Source: Cephalotus follicularis (lineage: Eukaryota; Streptophyta; Magnoliopsida; Oxalidales; Cephalotaceae). From it: 64,000 nt of DNA. The translations under genes were made by a program, and so were the position numbers. Below, one piece after another: positions 45,369 to 58,800 of the stretch; position 1 is the stretch's first letter, and every line of letters begins with the position of its first letter. Location of the stretch: the NCBI GenBank assembly GCA_001972305.1, contig BDDD01000062.1, positions 292,352 through 356,351 of the forward strand. The letters run 5' to 3'. The notes below the pieces were generated by a model that searched no databases, was not told the origin of the DNA, and worked only from the letters and a program-made list of their open reading frames with translations.

Positions 45369-45373
45369 ATTTG

Positions 45374-45796
45374 TGATATGGAAAAAAATTCATGTATTAT
45401 TAAAACAAATATGTTTGAGTACGATGTCATAATGGGGAGGAAATGCCTATATCCCGTAATGAAGAAATGACCTAAAATCTCGACCATTTATATGGGACTC
45501 ATAATTATCTCCTCAATGCTAGCAGTTCAGGGACGTTACAGTCATGTAAGGCTATAAATACCCTCCAAAAAAGATAGTGTGGGGATCGACCAATTTACCA
45601 TTCGAACTTACTATTTTCTCTGCATAACAACTGATTTAAGTACCGGAGTGTCCACAGAAATAAAACCTCATGGATGTTTAATTATTTGCTTTATTTGTGT
45701 GCAGGGAAGAAGCGAGAATCCTAAACCAAACACAATCTTCGCACCGTCCAGCATTTCCTTCAACAAATCAATGTGAAGATGATTTCAGCTTCAACA
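45374..45796 (+). mobile_element. Solo LTR of the Tat-B family
   Basis: Starts TGATATGGAAAAAAATTC and ends TTCAACA. It aligns with the reverse complement of the Tat-B LTRs along its length (TAAGTACCGGAGTGTCC, TATAAATACCC). Flanked by ATTTG at 45369-45373 and 45797-45801, a perfect 5-bp target duplication. This shows full insertion followed by LTR-LTR recombination. Short open frames inside are incidental. Confidence 0.85.
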
Positions 45797-46246
45797 ATTT
45801 GTATATAAAATCAAAATAAATGAACTAAAATAAATTAAAACAATTTTGTATTATCACGAAAGCTGGGTTGTATTTAATGTCAAAACTAGAAGACTAAAAT
45901 ACGATATACTTTTCAGAATAAATATAGCATCAAAGCATATTATATCAAAACCTTCCCAACCATAAATCAGTTGGTTCAGATTCTGGGTCTTTGTTAAGGC
46001 AATCTTTGTTGCATAAGCAAGTATAAAGTTTATCACATAATATAGCTTAAAATAACTATAGCCTAACAATTCTATCTACCAAGTCCTAATCAATAGCCTG
46101 GAACAATAATAATATTCTAAACCAACAAAATTGTAAGAAGCAAAAACTGATTCATAGAAAAACTATATTGCATATATGATTTGCCAATATACACAACCAT
46201 AGTACTAATGCACAAAAAAAAAAGAAAGAGAAATAGAAAACTGAAA

Positions 46247-46924
46247 TCACAGCGATACTTCTTCTCTAAGAAACCTCTTTTGCCTTTCAATGAAAGCCTC
46301 AATTGTATCACGAAACTCTTCACTGCTCATATGATCTTTAGGGTATGAATTTTTCACTAGCTTGTCACCAGAATCAGTAACCTTCTTGTAATTTTCTGTC
46401 CCCAATCGCCTTAATATCTGGGATGATTTATCACAATCTACACGCTTAAAATTCTCCGATTTAGTTCTTCTATAATCCTTGGCTTCCATAGAAGTCCAGT
46501 TACCATCTGCAACCATCTTCTCTTCACTTATGTTCTGCTTTTCTCTGTTTTCAACTTCATATATACTTATATTCTGGCTTTTTTTACTCTTTCGAACAAA
46601 CTCTTCATAGATATCGTTTTTCGAGTTCCTTGTGGTAGAAGTAAGAGCTGAAAACTGACCAGACTTAGCAAATAGAGTGATGATAATCACATTGCCAACT
46701 ATGAACACGAAGCGAGGACTTACAAGGATAATTGACAAGTCCTTGAAGTACCCCCCAGAATTCTTGACAGCAACTGGGACTTTAGCAGTGAACCGGGAGA
46801 TCAAGACCAGAACAACACATAGTCCAACTAACCTGCACAAGTTTGCTATGTTTTGAAGCTGACGATTCTTGAGGACCGCATTTGCCTTCACAAATCTGAT
46901 GTAATTGACCTGGAATGTGTCCAT
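46247..46924 (-). CDS. DUF4408/DUF761-type membrane protein
   Basis: Single exon, 225 codons, intact. The N-terminal half carries two hydrophobic segments (about residues 29-45, LCRLVGLCVVLVLIS, and 70-88, FVFIVGNVIIITLFA), as in DUF4408 proteins. A long polar middle follows. The C-terminus reads MSSEEFRDTIEAFIERQKRF, the short conserved DUF761 motif found at the ends of many plant proteins. The start ATG at 46924 is the first in frame after an upstream stop. A TATA box lies about 360 bp upstream (47288-47281). The family has no firmly established biochemical role; members are small, often stress-responsive membrane proteins. No transposon lies within it. Confidence 0.8.
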   Translation of the reverse strand: MDTFQVNYIRFVKANAVLKNRQLQNIANLCRLVGLCVVLVLISRFTAKVPVAVKNSGGYFKDLSIILVSPRFVFIVGNVIIITLFAKSGQFSALTSTTRNSKNDIYEEFVRKSKKSQNISIYEVENREKQNISEEKMVADGNWTSMEAKDYRRTKSENFKRVDCDKSSQILRRLGTENYKKVTDSGDKLVKNSYPKDHMSSEEFRDTIEAFIERQKRFLREEVSL

Positions 46925-48105
46925 TCCTATATGGAAATTTGAAAGAAATAATACAATCCCAAAGAAAAAATAAATTGAATTTTGAGGATTTTTTGAGTTT
47001 CACTTGAAAGGAAATTGGTTGTGAACGATAGTTATTATGGTTGCTACTGTCTCTCTGTAGAAAGAGAGGAGAGCGTATATTAAGATCATAGTAGATAGTG
47101 AAAAGAATTTGCTATTTGGGTTCATGGAATCGAGGAGTGAAAGGAAAGTAAGGACCAAAGAAGAGATACAGGTGATAAAACAGAGGAAACAGAGTGAGCT
47201 ATATTGATTATGTTTTTGTTTCTTTAAGGGTAATGTTTTTTCAGTTGTTTTTCATGTTTGGAATTGTTTATTATGGATGCTATTTATAGGAGATTGTAAT
47301 CCGTGATTAATTTTTTTCTTTTCTTCTTATATTCCATTTTCTTTTTCTTGACAGGAAAAGCACATTAATATATTCCTTCAATTATTTACTTTATTGACAA
47401 TATGGAGTTGTGGATTTGTCCACAGCACTATTGCACTTTTATCATGTATTATTCTCAACTAATCTCATAGTGCTTTGTGCCATGATTTGGAGCCATATCT
47501 TTTCCATTTATAATTTACAATAAGCTGGAATTGCAATTAGGGTATCCTACTACCACTAGTATTATTATCCACAATTAGCAGAGATAGTGACCAACAGAGT
47601 TAAGTACACAATTTATTTAGAATATACTAGGAATAGACAGATAAGCATATGTTCATTTGATAACTTGTTTTTCACATTAACAATGATACTCTTCCACACG
47701 TTTTGTACACATGCATAAGTTTTACAAACACAGCTAGAAGCCACAGTGACTTAAAAATAAAGACACATAAAATTATTATTTTGTTGGTCTTTTGCTTATA
47801 AAATTAACATTATTTTTTTTTATTCCATATGCGATGAAATTATCAAAGAATTGATTGCGTGATCAATTTAGAATGTTGCAATGCATTCAAAAAAATTAAA
47901 ATTAATTTGTTGATGATAATTGGAAAATAATTATTGACATATATTGGTAGTTTTTTTTTTTATAAAATCAAATATTAATCAGAGTTTAATTTATTTCATT
48001 TATGTGGTTTATGATATTAAATTTAACTTTTTTGATATATTAAATTAGAAATATGATGATTTATCCAAATCATATTTATTAATTATTTTATGTATAGGGG
48101 ACGAG
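46925..48105. other. Promoter and upstream region of the DUF4408-type gene; AT-rich intergenic DNA
   Basis: 46925-47280 should be the 5' untranslated region, with a CT-rich run on minus near 47050-47080. Beyond about 47300 the DNA is AT-rich with long T runs and no recognised feature, up to the Copia LTR at 48106. Confidence 0.5.
47281..47288 (-). promoter_or_regulatory. Probable TATA box of the DUF4408-type gene
   Basis: TATAAATA on minus inside CCTATAAATAGCAT. It is 350-360 bp upstream of the ATG, which implies a long leader. Confidence 0.5.
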
Positions 48106-48609
48106 TGTGAGAATATTTTCTTATGTGGCCTTATATTAATTGGGTATTTATTAATTAAATAAAAATCAGGCTAACTATTGGTCTAATAAAGTGAGACATA
48201 CATACTATAATTAAGTCTTATATGGACTGGCTAGTATGAGTTGTAATAAACTAATTAGACTTTTGATGAGAGGGCTTATTAGATTACTAATAAAGGACTA
48301 TAAATAGCTAGGTCTCATCTTTTAACCCTAATGTCCTTAATTAACACAAAAGAAAAACACACACATTCAAAAAGAAAAGAAGACAGACGATTGCTCTTAT
48401 GTGTGTATTACGGTGTCTCATCGAGCCAATGTTCATAGGGATTTAAGAGAGCTGTACCTTGTCTAATCAGGACTACTACTGATTTCTGTTGCTTATAAGG
48501 ATCCTAAACAAGGTACAATTTCTGTTATGTTATTTTTAGGTGTTTCTTTTCTATCTAGGGTGATCCTTGAAGTTGATAAATTGATTCGGCATTCAATTTT
48601 TATCTTACA
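48106..48609 (+). repeat. 5' LTR of the interrupted Copia element
   Basis: 504 bp, TGTGAGAATA...TCTTACA. The TATA box TATAAATA is at 48299-48306. The primer site TGGTATCAGAG follows at 48612-48622. Confidence 0.8.
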
Positions 48610-48611
48610 TT

Positions 48612-48622
48612 TGGTATCAGAG
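48612..48622 (+). promoter_or_regulatory. Primer-binding site (initiator tRNA-Met)
   Basis: TGGTATCAGAG two bases after the LTR, the standard plant Copia site. Confidence 0.85.
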
Positions 48623-49692
48623 ACTAGATCAGAACTGAAATCCTAATTAAGTTAAAGAAATAATTATGCATGATTCATAATGAGGCTGTGGCTTTGTCGC
48701 TTCATGACTTTATGGTTTAACACTTATTTGATGCTTTTAAGTTTAACGCATAAAGTTCCGTTGAAAACGTCAATGCTTCACCTAAAGTGTAGGCGGTTGC
48801 ACGCCAAGCGCCAACGCTTTAGTCGACGCTTTGTGTAACCTTCTGCGCTTTAACATAGCATCGAAGTTTACAACTTTAAGCGTCGACCGTTTTCTCAAAA
48901 CCGTCAGCGCTTTTAAGCCTTAAGCATCGACGATTTTCTCAAATCGTCAGCGCTTAACACTTTATACCAGCGCTTAACATCAGAGCTTGCCATGGTTAAT
49001 ATATGTGTTTTGTCAAATAGAAATGGTAGTTACGACACATGATACATACATATTGCGAGAATCACTTTATATATTTACATACAAACAAATGCGCATACAA
49101 CCAGTAATATATTTTGGAATTGTGATATTACATGCGTGTTCATTCAATTATTAAGATACTTAAACAATGTAATTAGCATGACTTGTGATTTTAGGGACAA
49201 AGCCCATTTTGTCTATCATTCTAAAATCACACTATGGTTTGATGAGGGTAATATAAGGTATATTCCAGTATGAAATAGTTTCATGGTTTGGTCAAGATGC
49301 AGTCACCAAAGTGGCCTTCTTGATTGGATTTATGATATCTATCTCGTATAATAGTGGGATTTCTCTAATTCTTGTGCATGATCATACGCCCAAAGGAGGT
49401 GGTTATGTATTAGAATTAAAAGTGTGCATATGGAGCATATGGTTGGGAATTGACTAGCCATGGAAGCCTATACACCCAAAGGTGGTGGGCTATCAATGGT
49501 TAGATTATATTCGCATGGCCGTTTCTATGTAAAAGTTTTACAACTGCATGTCATGCATTCACCCAAAGGTGTTTGTATGGTGATGCCTGCAGACTTTCAT
49601 GTGTGCTTATACAGTTTCAAGTGACACATTATTTGCTCTCATTGTGCTAATATTTTATGTTGTTCATTTAATAGTACATTATCTGTCAACAA
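48623..49692 (+). other. Long repeat-bearing leader of the Copia element
   Basis: About 1.07 kb without a gene. 48760-48990 is rich in GCGCTT and AAGCGTCGAC-like words, including a near-duplicate of about 40 bp (around 48875 and 48925). 49380-49580 holds three separated copies of CACCCAAAGGTG-like short palindromes (near 49388, 49470 and 49560). These could fold in the RNA leader; the role is unknown. Confidence 0.6.
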
Positions 49693-50500
49693 CAATATGG
49701 TATCTATTGAGGTCCTAATTGGGTTAAACTTCAAGAAATGGAAGGAAGACATTGAGTTTGCTATGGAAATGGCAAATGTTGATCTTTCCCTTGCTACGGA
49801 TAAACCTGGGGACTTGACTGCCACTAGCACTGAAGATGAGAAATCAGTGCATATTGTCTAGATGAAAGTAAGCGCATTTGCCTACTGTCCATGAGGAGGT
49901 CGGTCTTGGATCACCTAAAAAGTGGTTTGCCGATAGATTGTACTGCTAAGGAAATGATGACTGCAATCAATGTGAGGTATCGTGTCTCATCGAATGCTAA
50001 TATAGGGTATCTGCTGCAAGGACTCTTCAAAATGAAGTATGATGGTAATTGAGGGGTTAAGGACTATGTTTTTCATATAGTAGACTATCAGATCAAGCTG
50101 AAGGCTCTTAAAGTTGATCACCCTGATACTTGCATTGTGCACCAAGCCTTGAACTCTCTTCCTCCTAAATTTAGTATCATCAAACCAACTACAACTCTCA
50201 AGATGAATCATGGTCAATCAATGATTTGATTTCTAGGGTTGTTGCTGAGGAGGAAAAGCTGAAGAAGGAGAAAAGCCAAGTTTATTTATATGTTGCTGGT
50301 TCAAATTCTCACAAAGGTAAGAAGCCCAAAAACTATACTAATAAGGTTGCTCAGGGAACCACTAAAGAACCTAGTTCGTCTAATAATATGGGTCCGAATA
50401 ATATTTCTTTTAAAAAAAGGGTGATCACTGTTTCTTTTGCAAAAATAAAGGTCACATAAAGAAGGATTGTCTGAAATACAAAACTTGGTTGGCCAAACGT
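49693..50500 (+). pseudogene. Copia gag
   Basis: Starts around 49693 (NNMVSIEVLIGLNFKKWKED), typical of the Copia gag N-terminus. There are stops near 49859 and at about 50050 and 50226, and frame changes after that. A degraded zinc knuckle with a KxKGHxKKDC pattern falls near 50435-50475, across a frameshift. It leads into the protease region without a gap. Confidence 0.75.
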
Positions 50501-53126
50501 GAGAATAAAGGTAACTATGCTTTGACACTTGTTTGTGAATCCAATCTATCTGAAGCTCTATCTAGTTCATGGTGGCTAGATAGCGGTGCAACTAACTATG
50601 TTACTTTTACCATACAGGGGTTCATAAATCAGAGGAAGCCAAATAAGGATGAGTCGAAGCTCATGGTTCAAAATAACAAAGATGCAGACATAGAGTACGT
50701 GGGAGATGTCAATTTATTTTTGGATTCTGGTTTTAAATTGATGTTAAGAAATACTCTTTGTGTACCATCCTTTAGAAGGAATTTAATTTCTGTTTCTTTG
50801 TTAGACAATCTTGTCTTTGAATTTGAAATAAAAAACTCTACGATTAATCTCTTTTTCAATTCAAATATGGTTGGCCATTGCATATTGTCTCATGGACTAT
50901 ATAGAGTGTGTTTGACTCCCACTAATATCTATGTTTGTTATAATGTTAGTATCATTGCATCTAAAAAACCCTTACCTAAGGAACAGTCTTTCATGTTATG
51001 GCATAAAAGACTTGGTCATATCTCTAGGGAAAGAGTCGAAAGGCTAATAAAGTATGACATCCTACCCATTCTTGAATTCGGTGACCTAGATACATGTATA
51101 GACTGCTATAGGAGCAAAATGACCAAGATAAGGAAGAAAACGGCAGTCCGTAGTTCTGATGTACTAGAAGTGATTCATACGGATATCAGTGGACCATATT
51201 CAGCCACCTTATGTTGAAATTTTTATTTCATTACATTCATTGATGACTATTCCTGATATGGTTATCTGTTCTTAATTAAGGAAAAGTCTCAAGCTCTTGA
51301 GAAAATCAAGATCTTTCAGATTGAAATTGAGAAGCAGTTGGAAAAAGTCATCAAGGTGGTTAGATGTGACAGGGGTTGTGGGTATTATGGCAGACATGGC
51401 GATGCTAGATAGCTTAAGGGCCCATTTTCCAAATACTTGGAGGATTATATGATAGTTGTTCAGTTTACTATGCTTGAAAGTCCTGAGCAAAATAGAGTTG
51501 CTGAAAGACGTAACCGCACACTTATGGAAATGATGAGAAGTATGATTAGTATGACGAACTTACATGAGTTTCTTTGGGGTGAAGCCTTGAAAACAGCTAT
51601 TTATATTCTAAACATAGTTCCAAATAAAGCTATTACACTTAGTCCTTTCGAGTTGTGGACTGGACGTAAACCTAGTCTTAATCATCTTAAAGTTTGGGGT
51701 TGTCCTGCAGAGGTGAAATTGTATACTCCAACTTTAAATAAGTTGGATTCCAGATCTACTAGTTGCTTCTTTGTTGGTTACCCAGATCATTTGAAGGGGT
51801 GCCGTTTTTATAACCCCTACTGAGGTACTAGAACTGTGGAGTCACAGACATCAAAGTTTTTAGAGTTTGATGTAGCTGAACTGGGTGATTGCTCTCAAAC
51901 CATTGAAAATAGTAGAAATCAAATGGCGACTGTATCCTTTTCTTTACCCACTAAGATGAATGTTGATCCTATTACACATGAAGTTGCACCTGTGAAGTTC
52001 AAACGCCTATTATTAGTGCTGTTCAGGAGCCTATTGTTGATACTGCTCCTATGGATATTCCTCAGACACATGATGTTGAAGCAGAAGTTCCAGTCAGGAG
52101 ATCGACTCGTGAGAGGAGATTAGCGATACCACATTGCTATGAGATTTATTTGGGAGAAAGTGATTACGATATCAGTTGTGTGATCGACCTATTGACTTAT
52201 TTGGATGTCGTTTCTAGTCTTCAATCAGATTTGTGGCTGGATGCAATGAGAGATGAGATACAGTCAATGAGACACAATGCTGTTTGGGAACTTGTTGAAT
52301 TACCTAAAGGCTGCAAACCTATTGGTTGTAAATGGGTTTACAAGACCAAAAGGGATTCTGAAGGGAAGATTGAGAGGTTTAAAGCCATGTTGGTAGCTAA
52401 AGGATTTACACAGAGAGATAGGGAATAGACTATAATGGAACTTTCTCTCCAGTCTCTTCAAAGGACTCTCTCAGAGTAATCATGGCATTAATAGCTCATT
52501 TTGATTTGGAGTTACACCAGATGGATGTAAAAACTGTAATCCTGAACTGTAATCTTAATGAGGAGGTCTATATGGTGTAGCATGAACATTTTGCAATTGA
52601 TGGTAATGATCATCTTGTTTGTAGACTCAAGAAATCTATATATGGTCTCAAACAAGCTTCGAGACAGTGGTACTTCAGGTTTGATGATGTTGTGACTTCT
52701 TTTGGTTTTAAAGAAAATCCAATGGATCAGTGTATATATCACAAGTTCAGTGGGCGCAAATTCATCATTCTTGTGTTCTACGTGGATGATATCTTATTAG
52801 CAAGCAATGATCTAGGCATACTACATATGACTAATCAGATATTGTCTAGTGAGTTTGACATGAAGGACCTTGGTGATGCTTTTTTTGTTCTTGGCATTCA
52901 AATTCATAGAGATCGTTCTCGCTATCTGTTGAATCTATCTCAAAGGGCTTATATTGATCAAGTTTTGGAGAGATTCAGCATCCTAGATTGCAAACCGGGG
53001 AATGTTCCTGTTCTCAAAGGTGATAAGCTGAACTTGTTACAGTGTCCTAAGAATGATGTTGAAAGGGAAGCCATGAAGAAAGTGTCATATGCTAGTGCAG
53101 TTGGGAGCATCATGTATGCTCAAGTA
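50489..53126 (+). pseudogene. Copia pol: protease, integrase, RT (5' part)
   Basis: The protease reads WWLDSGATNYVTF (about 50572). The GAG-pre-integrase region (MLWHKRLGHISRERVERL) and the CIDCYRSK zinc site precede the integrase core, which has lost clear parts: stop at 51215, stops near 51256 and 51411, though EQNRVAERRNRTLMEM is present. RT follows from 52150 (LWLDAMRDEIQSM, ELPKGCKPIGCKWVYKTKR). Stops and frameshifts fall at about 51825, 52000, 52428 and 52579. YVDDILLA (about 52780) is intact. The frame is open from about 52590 to 53126, where the next repeat begins after SYASAVGSIMYAQV. Confidence 0.88.
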
Positions 53127-55898
53127 TGACATGCCCGAACCCAGCCCGGCTGGAATCCGTCGCGCCCGCTATGAGGCCAAGCCTTCCATCAGATACTCAC
53201 CTCGTAGGTTAAGCAAAACAGAGTTTCAGAAAAACATTTTAAAACAGAAGAAATCTTCAAAACATAGAGAAAAACAGAAAGTTTCTTGAAAAACTTGAAA
53301 ATAATTCTAACTCTTAAAATTTTACGAAAATCGGGCATGTAGTATTCGTTTATAGGACTATGCCCCCTGTAAATAAAAACACAATTCATAAAATCACACT
53401 CCCGAAGGAGGAAACAGTTTGTAATGGGCTCAGCCTTCAGCAGACTATAATTTAAAAGCAGAAACAAGTAAGGGTTGGGCTCTGCCTCAACCATATTATC
53501 AAAACAGAAATCAAAACAGGGCTCAGCCCTTTTTAAACTTACCAACACATATAAACATTTATCCAAAAACATAAGTAATGTATAATTAAAAAGTTTATGC
53601 AATGATGGTATACATATGTTGACTCTGGTAGGCATGCCCTTGTGGTCTCACCTCAGCAGACAGACAGACTCCAGCTGACAAAGCGCAACAGACTAACCTG
53701 TCAGAATTAAAAACAGAAAACAGAGGAGAGGGTTAGTCCACAGGACTAGTGAGATGGAACAAAAGACTCCGCAGAGTTTTGCTCGTATATAAATATCTTT
53801 GCAGAAATGTTACAAGCAAAAGTAAAATAAACTTAAACTGAATTCCAGAAACAGAATGAAAATCAGAAATAGTATAAACTTCAAAATCCAAATTATAAAC
53901 ATATTATAAAACAGTTTCTTACAGAATCAGCAGAAAGTCAGATTCTTTTCCCAAAACAGATTTAATTCTTCAGAACTCAGATATATGTATTATTTAAAAC
54001 AGTTTAAAATAGAATAAATATATAAAGATGCCATGGGTCTACTAGGTAAGGTTGACGCCTGGGCTCCGTCGGGCCGAACGTCCAGCAGAAATAGTGGCAA
54101 TGACACTGTCATGTCAAAGCATCAGAACAGAAGGTCATACACATGTAGACAAGCCTCTCATGGGCATCAGATACATATATAATACAATACCGAGATCTCC
54201 ATGAATCTAAACATATTTAACAGATTCAGCAGATACAGAAATTACCAATGTCTCAGAACAGATTAAAAACAGATTTCAAACGGATTTAAACAGATACAAC
54301 AACTCATCAGTGCCGTCAAAACATATTTAAACAGATACATAAATCATTTTTCTTATCATATACAGATATAACAGAAAATAGTGTCATAGTATGACTATAA
54401 CCATGCGAGCATTTGAAAACAGTAAATGAAAGTTTCAGATATTAACTTAAACAGATTTTCAGAACAGAAACAGATCCGGATTCATTCAGATACAGAATGC
54501 AAAACATAAAACGTATCAAACATTCAAACCATTAGAAGAAACTCAAGAGTAAAAAGGTTAAAGAAAGTGTTACACTCACAGTACAGACGAGCGAGTCCCT
54601 CGACTGGTCGCCTCCATGGCTGACCTCAAAGGCAGGATCCTCTGCCAACAGACAGACGGACAGCAGACTATCAGAACTCAAACACGTACTAAAACGTGAA
54701 ATGCTTTATGCAGTGAAATACGTGCAGATGTCAGAAAACTATAACCGATCAATATTGTTAACAGAACAGAAGTCAGATTATTAAAAACATCTTTTAAACC
54801 TTCAGTTTAAATATCAGTTTGAAAACATTAAAGTAAGTCCAAGTGGTTGTCCGAGTTATCCAATTTCGAGTCATATAAGCAATTCAAGTTCATATACAAC
54901 AGAAATAGATACAGGAATGCAGAAAATAGTAGAAAACAGAACTAACGGGACAGAGTTCAGAATTTACCAAAAGCCGATAGAACGAAGCACAGAGTCAGAA
55001 TCCCGCAGCAGAACTACAACGGATCACATCACCGCGGAAAACGGAGTCGAAAAACTATCAGAAATTTCTCGTCGGAGGGTCGCCGGCGCGTGACAACCAC
55101 GTGCGTCGCCGGTCAGCCGCAGAGGTCGTATATGGCGCGCTGGAGGCCGGGGAGCACGGATCTGAGGCGCGTTGGGTCTGGAGCCGCCGCATCTGGTCAG
55201 AACGACCGCGTTGACCGTGGCTGTCCTTCGCCGCCGATCGGCGTTGCAGACATTGTCACGTGTCGGGGCTGGTACCGTTCGAACGGCCGCAACTCCAGGA
55301 GTTCGAATCTGGGCTCGCCTTGCTGTGACGACCACCGGAGATGCCGGAATGATGAAAAACAGTCGGAGAGAGAGAAGAGCTCACGGCGCACAAACAGCGC
55401 TGTTGCCGGCGTCGAGGCTGGGGCCGGTGTGCTCGGAAGGTCGCTGTGGTTTGACCGATACCCTCGCCGGCGTCAGATCAACACTGACGCCGACGGCAGA
55501 GGCAGAGAGAGAAAAGGAATGGGAGAGAAGAGAGAGAAAATCGGGGGGAGAGAGAGAGAGAATGGCCAAAAATGATATAAAAATTGGCATTTCTCATTAT
55601 ATACAACCCAAAACGAAGTGGGTTTTTGCCAGAATTTAACTGATACGGACAGAAATTGGATGTTTAGGACATACCACTTGGGATATTTTTCAGAATCAGC
55701 AGTCATTTCAGAAAAACATCATTTAATTTACAGAAAGGCAAATTAATTTATTATGCAGAGAACCATCAGAATAAATCACAAAATTTATTAGTGTCATGAT
55801 GCATGTGTCAAGAGAGCCAGAAAAACAGATTAATAGACAGACAGACAGAAGCTCCGCAGGCTCATAGACATCGACCGTACAAGGACACGGATGTCACA
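53127..55898 (-). mobile_element. Long solo LTR, about 2.8 kb, chromovirus-like
   Basis: On minus it starts TGTGACATCCGTGTCC and ends GGGCATGTCA. Same type and layout as 3889-6818: AT-rich body with ACAGA-rich runs and one GC-rich block (55000-55560) with GAGAGA stretches, probably the promoter and leader. It has no coding domains. The flanks AAGTA and TACTA do not match, so the target duplication is lost or the right side was rearranged. Several long open frames in the GC-rich block show no known motif. Confidence 0.6.
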
Positions 55899-58800
55899 TA
55901 CTAGGCCGAATATTTATTTTGCATTCGAACTTTTTGGTAGGTATCTGTAAGGCACAAAGGCCGGTAGGACCAATTTTGGGAATTAAGCCATTAGGGTGTT
56001 CAATTTTAAAATTTTTGTTCAAAGGCCTCCAAGCAAAGGGTCACCCTAATAACTATGTCCAAAATAGTCCCAATAATGTCAAAGGATTACTAATTAATCC
56101 ATTCAATTTAACCACAAAACAATCCAAGCATCAAATGGTGGCGGGTTGAGCTAGGGTACCATGAACCCTAGCTTGGCCTACACATTAAATGGACTAGGGT
56201 TTTCACACCAAGAACCCTAATCCAAAGCCATAAAACCCATCACTAAGAAAGGCCTTAGGGTTCCTAAAAGGAACCCTAAAAGTGTCGGCTAGGGTACGAA
56301 ACCCTAGCCCCAAAGCCGAGCCCAAAGGCAACCATAAAAAGGAAGAAGAAAAAGGGGTGATTTAGGAACCATTACCTAAGGCCTTTAACTCCTTCACTTT
56401 GAGTGCTCACTCTACACTTTTCCAGGCTTTAAGATCCTCCAAAGATGCTCCAAAAAATGTTTTCCTAGGTCTTGGAATGATGGCTCAAAGTGTTTAAGAA
56501 CCTAAGCTAAAATCACTCTAGGTAAAGGTTAAACACATTGTGTGAATAACCTCCACCTATAATGAATTTGGGGGTGCGAGAAGGATTGAGTGTTGCTCTA
56601 TCTTTTGTGTGATTTTAGCTGATATTGTCCTCTTGAAATGGACTTGAAAGTCATGGCAAAAAGAGACAAGAAAGGTAGAGAAGAGATAGGTCCAACGGGT
56701 ACACCAAAAGGTGGGAGAAAAAGTATGCTAAGAATGAAGTAATGTATGTATTGTTGTGAGACAAGCATTTTGTCTCTTTTGTCTATTTTTTGTATGGTCA
56801 AACTCGGCCACACATGACAAGGAATGAAGGGGAGCCATACCTCTTGTAAGGGCTGCCCATACATTGTAAGATGAAGGCCATACTCATGTAAGAGGTGACC
56901 ATACCTTGTGTCATAGTTGGAGTGTAAAACACTCCAACACATGTGACTTTTAATTTGAATTTTGGAGGCTATGAATGGGCTTTAAGCCAGCCGAATTTTG
57001 AGGCATTCCAAGCCTTAAATTCGGCCCCATATGGCTAGGGTTATGCCAAACCCTAGTCGTCCCAAACCCCTATCTCTTGGTTGCTTGTACAACACTCAAC
57101 GTGTTTACTTGTTCAACACTCAACCCTTTGACTAGAATATTTTATTATGGTGATGTTAAGACTAATGTCTAGGAAATAAAATATTCTTATCAAAATAACA
57201 TCTCCCAGATACTATCCTCTCACTAAAGGACATGTCACCCGACGTATCAACCTGTTCCAAAATCACGCGGGACCCTAAAGCCCGGTTGGTTCCCGGTACA
57301 ACGATAAGTTTCCCAGAACATCTCATATTCTGGTACGATCATTCTAATAGTTCCCAACTATCAAAAATAGCCCCGGTGTGATATCCAATCACTCCTCGGA
57401 TATGTGGACCGAAGTTCCACGTCTATCAGTTGTTAGCCGGTTAACCGGTGCTCTTACCCTGTCTCAATTTGCGTGCAGTGTATCCCTTGTCATACTTGGC
57501 TTAGACCGCAGCCTAGGATTTGGATAAATGTCAACCCTAGGTAATGTCATGATAACTATAAATTCGTAAACGCACTGAGACTATCGACTGACCCTCAAGG
57601 AACGTTTTTAGTCTGCCTATACCTGGCCAGGATTTTAAGTCTACAATGGTTATAGATATTATAGAGCCGTTCACCCTTATTACGGGTGTGACGATCCCAT
57701 GTTACGCCAACTCGCTCATACACCAATGTAGATGCCCAAAGACCCAAAGACAACCCTTTTTCCTTGTCGTGGTTAGACCTGGGGAAGGCGGAAATCAAAG
57801 TTAATAAGTTTCTACATGATGTATGCCAGCTGCTCAGGTCTAAGGAACATCACAAGTCATAAATGGCTTACTAGCCTCCCATGGCTATACACTACCGAGA
57901 CAATTAGGAATCCAATTGACATAGGTAATGACCATCCAAATTGGTTTCCTATGGTGGGTCAGTTCAGTGTAACATGCCCCTCGGTATGCACCTCGCATCA
58001 GCTTTAGGGTTATACCCAAGTGGTAATGAGATACTCCACCCTCCACCTAAACCCCGAGAGCAAGCATAATATGGCAAGTCTTAGCAGTTTATCAATTGCC
58101 CTAAGAAAGTGAACCTACGACTTGAAACGTTTAGTTTGAAGGGAGTAAGGATCTCATTCTCATAACCTCCCAAGCACGAGATCTAACCCCTCTAATGACA
58201 GGGCGCTATATATGTATTAAGCTAATATGGAAATTAGGATGATCCAAATATATGGTTTGGGATGTTAGATTAGGGTGTCCCTGTAATCCACAAGGTGGAT
58301 GCAAGCATATGTTCTGTACATATGATATACTCTTTAATCATACATCTAAATTTCATTCATGTTCAACGTGCATATATTAGTACAAATTGGCATATTGCTA
58401 TATGTATTATCCCAAACCGTTGAATCGGATCAGTTGATCACCATGTCAACTGAATACACATATAGTGCCCTATCGATAAAGGGTTGGATCTCATGTTTGG
58501 GAGGTTATGAGGATGAAATCCTTACTCCCTTCTAACAAAACGTTCCAAGTCATAGGTTCACTCTCATAGGGAAATTGATGAACCGTAAAGACTTGTCGTA
58601 TTATGTTTGCCCTCTTGTGTGTGAAGGATGGATGGGTAGGCTTGCAATAGAGAATCATCACACCTGTATTGACGGTGATCAGCTCTATAGTATCTATGAT
58701 GATTAAGACTTGAGGTCTTGGCTAAGCACTTAGGGAGATTGAAACGAGGTTTCATTGGGAGTCTCCCAAGAATCTTAATATGTTCATGGATTTATAGTTA

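Noticed and set aside
55090-55639. Two overlapping 155-161 codon frames on plus
   Set aside because: They lie in the GC-rich block of a long LTR, with low-complexity Arg/Glu-rich translations and no known motif.
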